A DNA stretch of 64,000 nt from Xanthoparmelia taractica. Lineage: Eukaryota; Ascomycota; Lecanoromycetes; Lecanorales; Parmeliaceae. The notes under the pieces were generated by a model. That model worked only from the letters and a program-made list of their open reading frames with translations, had not been told where the DNA came from and did no database searches. Below are positions 33,941 to 46,204 of this stretch, piece after piece (the first letter of the stretch is position 1; every line of letters starts with the position of its first letter). The stretch covers positions 310,001-374,000 of the forward strand of contig JANQBS010000005.1 in the NCBI GenBank assembly GCA_033085395.1, given 5' to 3'. The translations under genes were made by a program, and so were the position numbers.

Positions 33941-35245
33941 ATGGCAGCCAACAACGGCACAGGTCAGTCTATTGATCGCAAAATATCTGTCGTAGCAATC
34001 TACTGAACACGTACAGTTGCTTCACCAGTGGCACCCAGTCCGACCCCCCAAGTGGTTCTGTCCACTGCCCCGGGAGCAGCACCGGTACCAGCACCAGCAA
34101 CGTCCAACAGCGCCGTTATTGTAGATACAACTTCAACTTCGATATCAACAACCTCACAAGCTCCTTCAGAGGTTTTTGCACCAACTACATCTTCCACCAG
34201 CCAGGCTCCAGCCGTCGCACCCACACCATCGTCGACCTCGGATTTTCAAGTCACTAGGATTGTGCTCACGTCCTCGACCAGTGATGGATCAGCACAGCCC
34301 AAAACGATCACTCTAACTTCTACATCGTCTAGTGCAGTCACGACTCCCGTAGCAGTAACGAGCGTGACTACAACCAAATCGTCAGCCAGCAAATCAAGCG
34401 GAGCTCCTATTGCAACCGCTGCCGCTTCTTCCTCCACTTCCTCCGGCCTCTCCGCGGGCGGCAAGATTGCTGTAGCTGTTGTCGTACCCGTTGTCGCCGT
34501 TGCTTTGATCGTTCTCGCCGCTCTCTTTCTCTGGCGGAGGCGGAAACAACGTAAAGACGGCGAGGAAATGCGGAGGAAAGAAGTGGAAGAATACGGGTTC
34601 AATCCTAACAATGACCCTACATTACCCGTCATTGGAAGTGCCAGCAGTCCCGGAGATGAACCATCAGAAATGAGAGAGTCGGATGGAGCTGGATATCGGG
34701 GCTGGGGCACGACATCGACCAACAGAAATCCCTCCAATACCCTCACAAGTAGTCAAGGACCAATTGGCATGGCCAGATCTACCAGTGGCAGTGACAACGG
34801 ACGTTACGTCAACGGGTCACCAACCGCTGGAACAACTAAGAGCTCGGATGTACAGTCTAACGACCCTCTTGTTGGGAGCCCACATCACGATCGACCGCTA
34901 AGCGAAGACTCGGAAACCATTGGAGCTCTTGGTACTATGCCCACAAGTGGCAATCGCCACGACATCCATAGAGGAACGTCAAACGCATCCTCAGCCTACT
35001 CAGGAGCTCACAGGTCAGACACTTCTGGTGAAGGTGCGGTACCTGGGAGTGCGCCTGCCCAGCAATACTACAACGAAGGCATGTTCTACGATGAGGGTAT
35101 GCCACAGCATGGACCATATGGGGACGGAAGCTATGGTGGTGGACAGCCGGTTATTCGAGACGTGTCAGCTAGGAGGAACACTCGGATCGAGAACCCTTCA
35201 GTCATTCCTCAGCAGGGAAACGCAGGCATTGCACAAAATTTCTGA
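33941..35245 (+). CDS. Ser/Thr-rich single-pass membrane protein
   Basis: Two exons: a 22-nt first exon (33941-33962) and 34017-35245, giving 416 residues. Residues 1 to about 140 are a mucin-like Ser/Thr/Pro/Ala-rich ectodomain. One membrane span follows (GGKIAVAVVVPVVAVALIVL) with a stop-transfer cluster WRRRKQRK. The cytoplasmic tail of about 240 residues is low-complexity, rich in Ser, Asn and Gly, with a Gly/Tyr-rich region near the end. The layout is like Mid2/WSC-type cell-wall stress sensors, but there is no N-terminal signal peptide (it starts MAANNGTVASPV) and no cysteine-rich WSC domain. It may insert with a signal anchor. Function unknown. Confidence 0.75.
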
Positions 35246-36349
35246 TCTACATCAATCGTGGTCAAATTGGCGTTTCGGTCTATTCCCCGGGTTCTTCGGC
35301 AGGGTTGGGCCTAAGGGTACCTGGGCAGCTGTCCCATCTGCAACCATTACAACGTCTATTTAAATACTGTCCGCATCGACCCAGCCCAGTGACGGCGGAT
35401 ACATAGGATGCCTAATATTGATTTCTCAATCCCGTCGTGTGACTCAGCTGAGTTCCATGTGCACATTGCAAAAATTGAGTCTAATTATCATGTCTTCTTT
35501 AGCGATGAATGAAGTTGCGTTCAGCGGGTGCGCCAGGCAGGTGTAAAATGGGATTTGGAAGGAGAGTCATGGGAGCTGTGTACATAGCCAAATATTTACC
35601 GTCAATTATAACCGCCATCAATCAGTACAAGGAGAGCGAAGTAACTTGGACAATTAGAAGACAGAGCTTTTCCCGGAATCATACCACAGCAATGCGAAAA
35701 TGCTCAAGTAATTAAATAATAATAATGATGATATTGGCCTCGAATGTTTAGTTCTGAAGTTCTATTAAGGTACCTGAAGCTTGCTGGAAGCTTTTCTTCC
35801 CGCGCGAAACGTGCAAGAATTTGCCAGTATGATTGGTTTTGATATTTAAACATTTTGGTTATACTTACTTACTGTACCTTATACCCAACTGACTCGACAG
35901 CCATTTCTTCCTCCCCAACGCTCTCAATCTCAACCATGACTGAACCGCCAAAATCAACCCCACCCTGTGCAATGGAGGGGTAAAGATCGGGTTTGAGTTC
36001 AAGTGAGCTCCTTGGTTGTGAAAGAGAGCTCTTGTAAAAGCTTGGCCCCTACTCCTTCCTACTAAAAATTACTTGGAGATTGGAGTGCACAAGCGCAGAT
36101 GTCGCCTCTAGCCCTCCTGCAAGACACAGCGTCTAAAGTAGCACTGCTGTGATTGCTACCTTATCTTCTTATTCGTGGTAGATTGCAACTTGTTCGCCTG
36201 CTCTCTTTCCCATTATGGCACCAATGCAGACGCTTGGCTAGAACCCTTTTTCCCTCATTATTTATTGTACTTCTTGTCAATTCAACCTCCCTCCAACCTC
36301 CCTTCGTATGCAGTTTCTCACGCAAGCATACTAGACTTCCTCGATTACA
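35246..36349. other. Intergenic; promoter region of PHO81
   Basis: About 1.1 kb with AT-rich simple stretches near 35.7 kb (AATAATAATGATGAT). No gene. The start codon of PHO81 begins at its right edge. Confidence 0.4.
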
Positions 36350-39300
36350 ATGTACGTGCAACCTTCTTAAATATCTCATATCTGAAGTCTCTTCATCTTG
36401 CGCACTGCATAAAAACTCTCCGAGCGGTCTACCAAGCCTGACACCGATCTCGGGCTTCCAGGAAGTTCGGCAAGCATTTGCAGAGAAGGCAACTCGACAT
36501 ACCTGAATATGCTGCAAGCTTTGTCAACTACAAAGCTCTCAAGAAGGTCTAGGAAGACCTCTGAACCATATCCGCCTTGTCGCTAACCGGGAATAGCTCA
36601 TTAAACAGCTGAGCGCTACACCGACCCTCCTGCCTCAAAATGCTTCCACCACCGCTCCCGAGAACCTTGATCCTCAAGCTTTGCTGCAAGCAAACAAAGC
36701 AGCTTTCTTCTTCAGACTTGTACGTTATCCGTACAGCAGAATCTCCCCACAGCAAGCTTACAGCGCCCGCCAGGAACGAGAGCTCGAGAAGGTCAATGCA
36801 TTCTATCTGCAAAAGGAAGCTGAGGTTTGCTCGAGAATAGAATGTCTGGGGAGACAATGCTAAAAACGTCTTAGCTCAAGCTCCGCCTCCAGACTCTCTT
36901 GGACAAGAAGAAAGTCATGCAGGCAAGAAGTGCAACCGCCTCTAAGATATCCGCAAGCTTTATCACCCTCGAAGAAGGTTTCCAACAATTTGGAAACGAT
37001 TTGAACAAACTACAAGTGAACACATCGACGTATGAGCGCTATTCTCGCCTGACTGACAATTAACAGCAATTCATTGAGCTTAACGCGACTGCCTTCTCTA
37101 AGATCCTCAAGAAAGTGGGTAACGCGGCTTCGGACCGCACTGTATATTGGCTGCTGACTTTTTCAAGTGGGATAAAACGTCCAAGGTCCGCTTTCTCGGC
37201 TTTGCATCGCTCAGCTTCGGCTGACCCCTTTCATAGTCACGGACAAAAGAGCTATACCTATCACGTGCTGTTGAGGTCCAACCCTGCTTCAACCGAGATG
37301 TGATCAGCGACCTTTCGGACCAAGCGACCACTAGTCTGCTCGAGCTCGGTGCTTGGGCCGAGGGCGAGAAGATCCAATACGATGCTAGCAGACCGGCAGA
37401 GCATACGGTGACTGGCCAGGCGATCGGTACCAATAACAGTGACACAGACTCTCAAATCCTACAAGCAGCGAATGCTGGCAATCGGACCGGCCTCCAGGAT
37501 TGGATCTCGCGCCTGAAAGAGTCACCGGATGCTGGAGAAAGATTTACGCGGACGTTTCTGGCTGCTACCCCCGAAGCTCCTGAGGAGTCTCTGAATATAC
37601 TCCTCGAGAGTGGTTTAGTGGATGTTCACGCCGAGGACGAGATAAATGAGAGAAACTGCCTCCACGAAGCCGCAATATCCGGTAGAGACCTTGTCTTGAA
37701 CATTGCTCTACGCAGGAAGGTTGATGTCACACGTGTCGATGTATATGGGAGAACACCTCTCCACTATGCTTGCATGTATGGTCATGTCGACATGGCTGGA
37801 GCTTTAATGGAGACCGGTCCGAACACCATAGACTATTTAGACCATGACAATTTCACACCGTTGATTCACGCCATCGTTCACCACCAACTTGCTTGTGCTG
37901 AAAAGCTCCTCGCTTACGGTGCCCGCATCGATCCAGAAAGTGAGTCGGATCATGTTCCTCTGAATCTGGCTTGTCAGTATGGGTCGGTGGCAATCGCGAA
38001 ATTATTGCTTGAGGGGCGGGCAAGCCTACTCCCAGACGCCGAAGGTCTCTTCCCGCAGCATCTTGTTGCCCGATCAGGTCAAAGTCCGGATACTCTTCTG
38101 ATGTTGGAGCGTTACGGCGCAGATTTAGACCAGCGTGATAAGCTGTATCAATGGACGCCGTTATTCCATGCGGCCTCCGAAGGTCGCGTAGATTGCATCC
38201 GAACTTTATTGGAACGAGGTGTTGACGCTCAGATATTGGATGAGAAGGGGTTTTCCGCCATGTACTACGCAACCTGGGAAGGTCACCTCCAGTGCATGAA
38301 GCTGCTAAGCTCAACGGATGCTGGGATTTTTGATGTCCCCCGGCTAACCACAAAACATTCGCTTATCTCCCCAATACCACAGAACTCAACCCCTGTGCCA
38401 CTGGACGCAGATGGTATCCCAGATCTATCTCTCCCACCACCCATAATTCCGCTCCGTCGATACGGTCACAACTTCTTGGACAATAAGACCTTCGTTCAAT
38501 TGAGCTTCGGAGCAGTGGGCTCTGATGCTATAGTGTTCTACCATGACAGCAAATACCCGGCAGCCCGTCTTACAATCTCTTCCAAATCCTCCGATGTGAT
38601 ACCCCGGAACATAATGCTTCCGATACAAGAAGACTCCAAGATTGTGTCTTTTCAAATTGACCACCTAGAGTCTTTTGCGATTGATTTCGACATCTTTCCT
38701 ACGTTTGGATCCAAAATCATAGCCAAAAGCGTGGCTTTGCCCAGCCTTTTCAGCGCCATCACCAGCAGCTCAGGTTTCTGCTGTCTACCATTATTTGACC
38801 CCCGACTACGGGCCATTGGCCAGATTAGCTTCGACTTTCAGGTGATTAAACCATTTCATGGTATACCGCTCGATATCACCCACTTTGCTACTTACTGGCG
38901 AGCAACAAGCCAGCTTGATACCCACCCCAATGCGTTCATCACAGGTTCCAGTTTGTCCGGAGATTATGTGCAGATTTTTGTGCAGGTGACTAGCGATGAC
39001 GTACCTGTGCTCTATCCTAAATGGTCGATTGATCACTATGGAATGGAATTTCCTATCGCGAGAATGAGCCGTGAGCAGTACTTGTCCCTTGGATCGCAAC
39101 ACGGTAGCGGCGACGAGATATTAGCGACGCTGCCACAGGAGACAGTTGCAGATATTGCCGCCATTCATGTGGCGCTCGCCACATCCTTCGTCACATTACG
39201 AGATGTGCTCGCCTACCTCCCTACGAGTATACACCTTGATGTCCAAGTCCTCTTTCCTACCATTGCGCAGGAACGAGCTCTAGGCCTTAGCCCAAGCCCG

Positions 39301-39936
39301 AACATCAACAACTATGCAGATGCTATCCTGAAAGATGTCTTTGACCATGCTCGATCGACAAAGGAGCAGAATCCTGATTTTATGAGGTCAATCGTCTTTA
39401 CATCCTACAATGCGGATGTCTGTACCGCTCTCAATTGGAAACAACCTAATTGTCTGTATCCCATACTTTAATGCAAGTTCCGACTGCTGATAATTCTCCA
39501 GATCCAGTCCTGCTATGCAATGATCTGGGGGCCAAGCGAGAGGCTGCAGGGCCCAGCGCGAATATACCAGGCGCCGTGATTTCAAGCAGCGGACATCACT
39601 CAATGTCTGTCAAAGAAGCGGTCCAAATCGCACAAAGCAATAACTTCATGGGACTGGTCTGCAGCTCGCGCCTGTTGGTAAGCTTGCACTCTCCCACCAT
39701 GCAGGCCGCAGTCTTGGTGGCTGCTTGCGAGTGCACGCGCTAACAAAATATCGTAGAACACGGTACCTTCCCTGATCGAATCAGTCAAAGCAGCGGGGCT
39801 TGTACTTGTCACGGACACGTCGGAAGAGAGTCTACCCAATAGCTCTGCTGCACGTTCATATCGGATGCCTGAGGGTGTGGATGGCATGCTCAGGGGTAAC
39901 GGAATTTTAAGATTCAACGAAGTGATTGACATGTGA
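36350..39936 (+). CDS. PHO81: PHO81/NUC-2 phosphate-signalling CDK inhibitor
   Basis: Regulator of phosphate starvation that inhibits the PHO80-PHO85-type cyclin-CDK. Ten exons: 36350-36351, 36462-36546, 36597-36719, 36774-36824, 36875-37015, 37067-37114, 37168-37185, 37237-39451, 39502-39677 and 39757-39936, giving 1012 residues. The start codon is split: AT at 36350-36351, G after a 110-nt intron. Exon 7 is an 18-nt microexon (WDKTSK). An N-terminal SPX domain (KFGKHLQRRQLDIPEYAASF, NYKALKKL, ERELEKVNAFYLQKEAE) is followed by about six ankyrin repeats (NCLHEAAISGRDLVLNIAL, RTPLHYACMYGHVDMAGAL, TPLFHAASEGRVDCIRTLL). A C-terminal GDPD-like domain ends in VDGMLRGNGILRFNEVIDM. Domain order and length match NUC-2. 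Confidence 0.92.
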
Positions 39937-40844
39937 GCATTCTAGTGCCTGCTCGCGGAGATCGTCAATGGCGACTGGTAAGGCAATGTGCACTGCTTTT
40001 ACTACGGCGCTTCCGCTGGCACGGTTCCAGGTAGATTATGACATTAGCCGTTCACCCAAGGAAGGTAGAATCAAGCACTTGCCACTGTGATCAGAGCAAG
40101 CCGCCAAGGCTCGAAACAAGAGTTACTGGAGGTAAGTATGGGTACGGGGCAGTCAGGGTAGGCAGAGCGCTTGTCACGGATCTTGGCGAACTCGTCTGCG
40201 CTGGGTGTCTGTGTTTGCGCTTCCTCTCAACTGTTTAAGCGACTGTCGGTAAGCCTACCAAGTATTGTTGGTGTTTCATTATTATTTCCTATTCTCTTCT
40301 GTTTGTGGTTTGATAATCTTTGAATTCTACGAGCAAATGCCCTTCGGAAAATAACTGGCGTTCTTTTTCATTACGCAATCCCGGCAACCAATCTCTTTGA
40401 AACATGAGATGGTCTCAGATCTCTGACCGCGCGTGGCTACAACCAAACCCTATCGGAACTTGGCTGCCATGCATGCGCTCAGATCCCCCACAAGTTTGAT
40501 ATTTTGCATTCGCCAAGCCGCAGAAATGGCGGCGCTGGGACTCTTTATTGGCCCATCCTAGGACGGGACGGCTCATACAGTGGAAGACCCTGAACGGAAT
40601 GAGATGGCGGCTCAAGAGCCGCGGACCTGAGGAAAGGACGGGACCTTCAAAATGTCGATGATCCCCAGTCTCATAAGACTTTTCAATTTGCGTGTTCGCT
40701 TTCTGTCCCTTGCTTTCATTTTCGCTCGTTTGGAACCGCCTCTGGTAGGATTCGCGTTCTTTTGTGCTATACACCGTGGAGGGTATTTTTTACTTTGTAT
40801 CAACAATCGTTTCTCTTGAATTCGAACGAGCACATCTGTCCGCC
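39937..40844. other. Intergenic, no gene seen
   Basis: Holds the PHO81 3' end and the promoter of the secreted DPBB protein. Open frames on both strands look like chance. Confidence 0.45.
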
Positions 40845-41749
40845 ATGCTTGTCCCACTTTTCCTCGCCTTCGCTGGTCTTGCTGCTGCTCACCCGGCTTC
40901 GGTACTCAACAAACGGCAAAGCTACGTCGGGATAGCTACGTTCAATGATTACTCTGCTCAAGGTAACACCAATTGTGGACCGAAATCGGGTATGTGTTCT
41001 ATCGCAAGTCTTCCGAGCCCCCTGATGTACTTGCTCTCTTTGGAATCTTCTGATCTGTTCAGGTCGAAGCGGTACTTACGGCGCCGCTGCCTCCGACCTC
41101 TCCCCTAATATCTCAGGCGGAACATGCTCTGGCAGCATCGACCCCTCAAATTGTAGCGGCCAGAGCCCAGTCGCAGGCTGGACGCATCCAAGCTGTCCGA
41201 CTGGCAATTGTGGCAAGTGCTATTCCGTGACGCACACTGGTGGTATAGGGAGCTCTGTTGGCGGCGTAGGAAATACGATTACGGTCGAGATCATTGACGC
41301 GTGTGGGTCGACGAGCCCTTCGAATCACTGCAAGACGGATGTGCCGTCGACTCAGAGGTGTGGGGATCCGGGGACGAATCAGCTGGATATCGATACGAGT
41401 GCTTATATGGCATTGACGGGGCAGCCGTTTGGGAGTGTATGTGTTTCAAACTTCTTTTGCATTTGGTTAGGGAGGATTGGGAAATAGAAGGCTGATTATA
41501 TATTGCTAGGGACCCACGCTTATAATTGCCATTTCGCCGTCGTGTTGCCCAGGGGATCCTGGCTGCTCGGCTTCGGCACCTTCGAATGCAGGTCTCAAAT
41601 CTCAGACTCCCGCAGAGCCTGCGTCAGGGTCTTCATCAGGTGCGGGTGGGAATGTGGCTACTGAGGAGAAGGTTGCTGAGAGTGTTTCCTCACCTTCGAA
41701 AGCTGCTAAACATGTGGTGGATGACTCTGATCCTTGCCCTGAACTTTGA
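40845..41749 (+). CDS. Secreted expansin-like DPBB protein
   Basis: Three exons (40845-40989, 41063-41436, 41510-41749), 252 residues. ATG at 40845 is chosen because it gives a signal peptide (MLVPLFLAFAGLAAAHPAS) and a Kex2-type site (NKRQ). The mature part is an RlpA-like double-psi beta-barrel as in expansins, loosenins and GH45-like proteins: ATFNDYSAQGNTNCGPKSG, CPTGNCGKCYSVTHTGG, TVEIIDACGSTSPSNHC, and NQLDIDTSAYMALTGQPFG in place of the expansin HFD motif. Cysteines are numerous and paired in spacing. The tail after the barrel is a Ser/Pro/Ala-rich linker without a recognisable carbohydrate-binding module. Probably acts on plant or fungal cell-wall polymers without hydrolysis (inference). 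Confidence 0.8.
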
Positions 41750-42466
41750 GCTCCGAAGGGGTGTGGGAGACCATTCATGGATTCATACTCATGGAGGATG
41801 GCTGGACGCATGGGAGTAGACATATGTAAGACATAATGTGCACGGACTCTGTAGCAGCATACAATAAATAGCAACGAGATGACATCTTGTGTGCCGAAAT
41901 TATCATCCTTAGACTGTAAACCTTCCAAAAGTCAGAAATATCCCACACATTACTTTGTACCTACCTTATCGCAGATAGCCTTGCTTGTGCGTTTGAAGAT
42001 CATGTTCCGTGTGGATTCACAGGAAAAGACTGTTGCCAAGAATCCACGCTATTAGCTAATCGACGCTAGACGCTAGACGCTAGACGTCACTGAGCTCCGG
42101 TTGGCGATTAATCCGGAGCCTCAAAACGCTCAGTTTGACGCGATCCACACGACATTTCTAAGCCTCGCATCACCGCTCTGAAGATAACATCTGTTGAAGT
42201 ATAATGTTCAGTCCTTACCTATAGGATCTGACCTATTTTTCCCTGCATTCCTCCATCCTACCTCTTTATCTCTTTGCATCTAAGCACCCCCCCAAATTGA
42301 CTGCACCTCTTCCTGTGCCCCGCCCGCCGCCGCTTCAACACTGCACACAGTGCTGTCGTGTTCCGTATTAGCATCTTACAATCTTCTACAAGCAAATACA
42401 TCTGGAACGCTCCGCAAGCTGCAAAAGTTCCAAGGATAACAGCTCATCTTGAGCAACCGCATCACT
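41750..42466. other. Intergenic; promoter of CRM1
   Basis: Includes a small perfect tandem of the heptamer GACGCTA (three copies plus GACG, 42062-42085) and a pyrimidine-rich leader upstream of the CRM1 ATG. No gene. Confidence 0.5.
42062..42085. repeat. Heptamer tandem repeat, GACGCTA x3
   Basis: Three head-to-tail copies of GACGCTA followed by GACG, about 380 bp upstream of the CRM1 start. No known element matches it. Confidence 0.8.
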
Positions 42467-45400
42467 ATGTCTCTCTCTGTGGGGGAACTAGACCAGACGG
42501 TCAAACAATTCTACGAAGGCCGCGGTGAAGTGGTATGATTCGATACAACCCTTGTCACCTTACGCTTGCATCTTGAAGCTGACTCTGGAGTGATATAGCA
42601 AAAGCAAGCGCAGAACACGCTTAACCAGGTAACATTCAATCCGATCTCAGTGTCCGGCACGATCCTCGCTAACATCTTCTTCCAGTTCAAAGAGAACCCA
42701 GATGCCTGGCTGTTGGTGGACAAAATATTGCAGGAGGCGTCATACCCACAAACCAAGTGTGAGCTGGCCATGGACACAGCGAGGTGGGGGCATGCTGACC
42801 TGCTTTAGATATTGGATTACAAGTCCTCGACAATGTCATCATGACAAAATGGAAGGTCTTACCTAGGGAACAGTGTCTAGGTCAGATATGCCATAAGTTC
42901 TAGAGGCCATAGCATCACTAACATGACGTTCTAGGAATACGAAATTTTGTGGTCAACTTCATTATCCAGAGCTCAAGCAATGAAGAGAGCTTGAGGAACG
43001 AGCGGACGTTCATCAACAAGCTCAACCTAGTACTCGTCTCCATTCTCAAGCAGGAATGGCCCCACAATTGGCCCACCTTTATCAATGAGATCATCTCGTC
43101 CTGTCACACCAATCTGTCGATCTGTGAAAACAACATGGCTATTCTGCGCTTGCTTTCAGAAGAGGTGTTTGACTACTCGGCCGACCAAATGACCTCGGCG
43201 AAGACGAAGAACTTGAAGAGCACCATGTGCGCGGAGTTCTCGAACATATTTCAGCTATGCTCGGAGGTCCTGAGCACTGCAAACCAAACAAGCCTGATAA
43301 ATGCGACGCTGGAGACTCTGCTACGGTTTCTAAACTGGATCCCGCTCGGATTCATCTTCGAGACGCCAATCATCGACACCTTACGGGGCAGGTTTTTGGA
43401 GGCCCCGGAATTTCGCAACATATCTCTCAAGTGCTTGACAGAAATCGGAGGCCTCCATTTAGGGTCTTCGTACACATACGACGAGAAGCTTATACAGATG
43501 TTCACGGAGGTCATGACGACCGTGTCGAAGATTATCCCATTATCTGTCAGCCTGAAGGAGTCGTACGAAAAGAGTTCCTCGAGAGACCAAGATTTTGTGC
43601 AAAATCTAGCGCTATTTCTTTGCAATTTCTTCTCCGTCCACCTCAATGTAAGTGGATCCCAGACTTCCTGGTTCTACTATGCTAAAGTCTCCCAGCTTAT
43701 CGAGAATCTACCTACAAGAGATTTCCTTAAACATGCACACTTCTACCTCATCCGGATATCTCAAATAGATGACCGAGAAATATTCAAGATATGCCTAGAG
43801 TACTGGACCAAGCTCGTGCAAGAGCTTTATGAAGAAATGCAATCACTACCCATCACAGACATCAATCCCCTCATTACCATGAACACAAGCGGCCTTGCAA
43901 ATGGCGGCGCGCCTAACCCGAATGTTTTGGCCAACTACCCCTTACGCAAGCACAAGTACTCGGAAGTGCTTTCGCATCTACGACAAGTCATGATTGAGAA
44001 GATGGTCCGGCCTGAAGAAGTTTTGATTGTCGAGAACGATGAGGGCGAGATCGTCCGGGAGTTCGTGAAGGAGAGTGATACGATCCAGCTATACAAGACG
44101 AGCCGAGAGTGTCTCGTCTACCTTACGCATCTGGATGTCGTCGATACGGAAAACATCATGTCCGATAAGCTGGCCAGACAAGTGGACGGTAGCGAGTGGT
44201 CATGGGCCAACTGCAATACTCTCTGCTGGGCCATTGGATCAATATCTGGTGCCATGAACGAGGAGACGGAGAAGCGGTTCCTTGTGACCGTCATCAAAGA
44301 TCTCCTAGGCCTGACAGAGATGAAGAGAGGCAAGGACAACAAAGCTGTGGTTGCCAGCAATATCATGTACATCGTGGGACAGTATCCTCGGTTTTTGAAA
44401 GCTCACTGGAAATTCTTGAAGACTGTGGTCAATAAATTATTCGAGTTCATGCATGAGACTCACGAAGGTGTCCAGGATATGGCCTGCGATACGTTCATCA
44501 AGATTGCAAGCAAATGCAAGCGTCACTTCGTCGCTCTACAAGCTGGGGAGACTGAGCCTTTCATCGACGAAATCGTTCGAAACCTACGAAAGATCACACA
44601 GGACTTGAGCCCCCAGCAAGTCCATACATTCTACGAAGCTTGCGGGCACATGATCAGTGCGCAAGGCCAAAAGGGTGTGCAGGAGAGACTGATTGCGGAG
44701 CTCATGTCGTTACCGAATCAAGCTTGGGACACAATCATCTCCCAAGCAAACCAGGACCCTACCTGTCTGCAAGATGGTGAAACTATCAAAGTGGTCGGTA
44801 ACATCATGAAGACTAACGTCGCCGCTTGTACATCGATCGGCAGCTATTTCTATCCACAGATTGGACGCATCTATAACGACATGCTGTCAATGTACCGAGC
44901 GACAAGCCAGATGATCTCAGACAGTGTAGTCCGAGACGGTAAGCCATGATCTCTGGGTAAATTTGTGCCGAAGAATCTACTAACGCTTCAAAGGTATCAT
45001 TGCAACGAAGATGCCCAAAGTTCGCGGCCTCCGAACCATCAAAAAGGAGATATTGAAGCTTATTCAGATATATGTGGAGAAGGCTGATGATCTCGAGGCG
45101 GTCAATGCTAATATGGTTCCTCCGTTGCTCGATGCAGTCCTAGTTGATTATAATAGAAATGTCCCAGACGCCCGAGATGCTGAAGTGTTGGATGTGATGA
45201 CCACAATCATTAGCAAACTGAACGTACGTTGGACCATCCATACCTCGAAGTATTCGGTCAGAGCCGTTCTTCGTGGGATAGGATGCTCAGCGCTGACACG
45301 CCATAGGGTCTCATGTCCGACAAAGTACCAACTATCATGGAGAACGTCTTTGAGTGCACTCTCGAAATGATCAACAAGGACTTCTCCGAGTACCCTCAGC

Positions 45401-46204
45401 ACCGAGTGGAGTTCTTCAAGCTGCTAAAAGCGATCAACCTATTCTGCTTTCCTGCTCTGCTGAAGCTCGATGGACGGCAATTCAAGTTCGTCATCGACTC
45501 ATGCATGTGGGCAAGCAAGCACGACAACCGGGAGGTGGAGACTACTGGCTTAAGCATGTGCATCGAACTGATGGACAACATGGCCGAGCACACCGACCCA
45601 CAGACATCGAGCATGTTCTTCCAACAATTCTACATCACTATCTTGCAAGATGTTTTCTTTGTGTTGACCGACTCGGATCACAAAGCTGGTAAATCGAGTC
45701 GTCCCTTATGCTGGCTCAGTGAATGTGCTGATTCTTCTGCCAGGCTTCAAGCTACAATCGCTTCTGCTCTCGCGGATGTTCTATTTCGTGGAGATCGGCA
45801 AGATCACAGAACCTGTATATACCCCAGAGCAATCACCTGCTGGCACGTCGAACCGACAGTTTCTCCTGGACTTCATCGGTAACTTGTTACAAAGCGCATT
45901 CCCGAATCTTCAGGTGTAAGTAAACCATCAATTTTCTCATGATTGCGATCTAACGCACGCTAGCGTCCAAATCCGACAATTCATCGAAGGTCTCTTTGCC
46001 CTGAGCGGCGATATTTCCAAGTTCAAGCTCCACATCCGAGACTTCTTGATCCAGCTGAAGGAATTTTCTGACGACAATGCCGAGCTCTACGCGGAAGATC
46101 GAGAACAGGCCCAGCAGGCGGCAAAGGACGCAGAGCGTGAACGTGCAAAGCAAGTTGGGGGTCTAATGAAGCCTTCGGAGATTGACCAGGACGATGAACT
46201 ATGA
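42467..46204 (+). CDS. CRM1: Exportin-1 (CRM1/XPO1)
   Basis: Karyopherin that exports leucine-rich NES cargo with Ran-GTP. Nine exons: 42467-42532, 42599-42628, 42686-42758, 42809-42880, 42935-44938, 44994-45223, 45307-45688, 45744-45915 and 45964-46204, giving 1089 residues. N-terminal importin-beta-type region: FKENPDAWLLVDKILQ, YIGLQVLDNVIMTKWKVLP, FINKLNLVLVSILKQEWP. CRM1-specific HEAT core: CWAIGSISGAMNEETEKRFL, KRGKDNKAVVASNIMYIVGQ and EFMHETHEGVQDMACDTF. The C terminus is acidic (EIDQDDEL). At the NES-groove position where leptomycin B binds Cys in S. pombe and human, codon 541 is Thr (LLGLTEMKRG), as in S. cerevisiae. Four short exons at the 5' end are typical of fungal crm1 genes. 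Gene intact. Confidence 0.95.
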
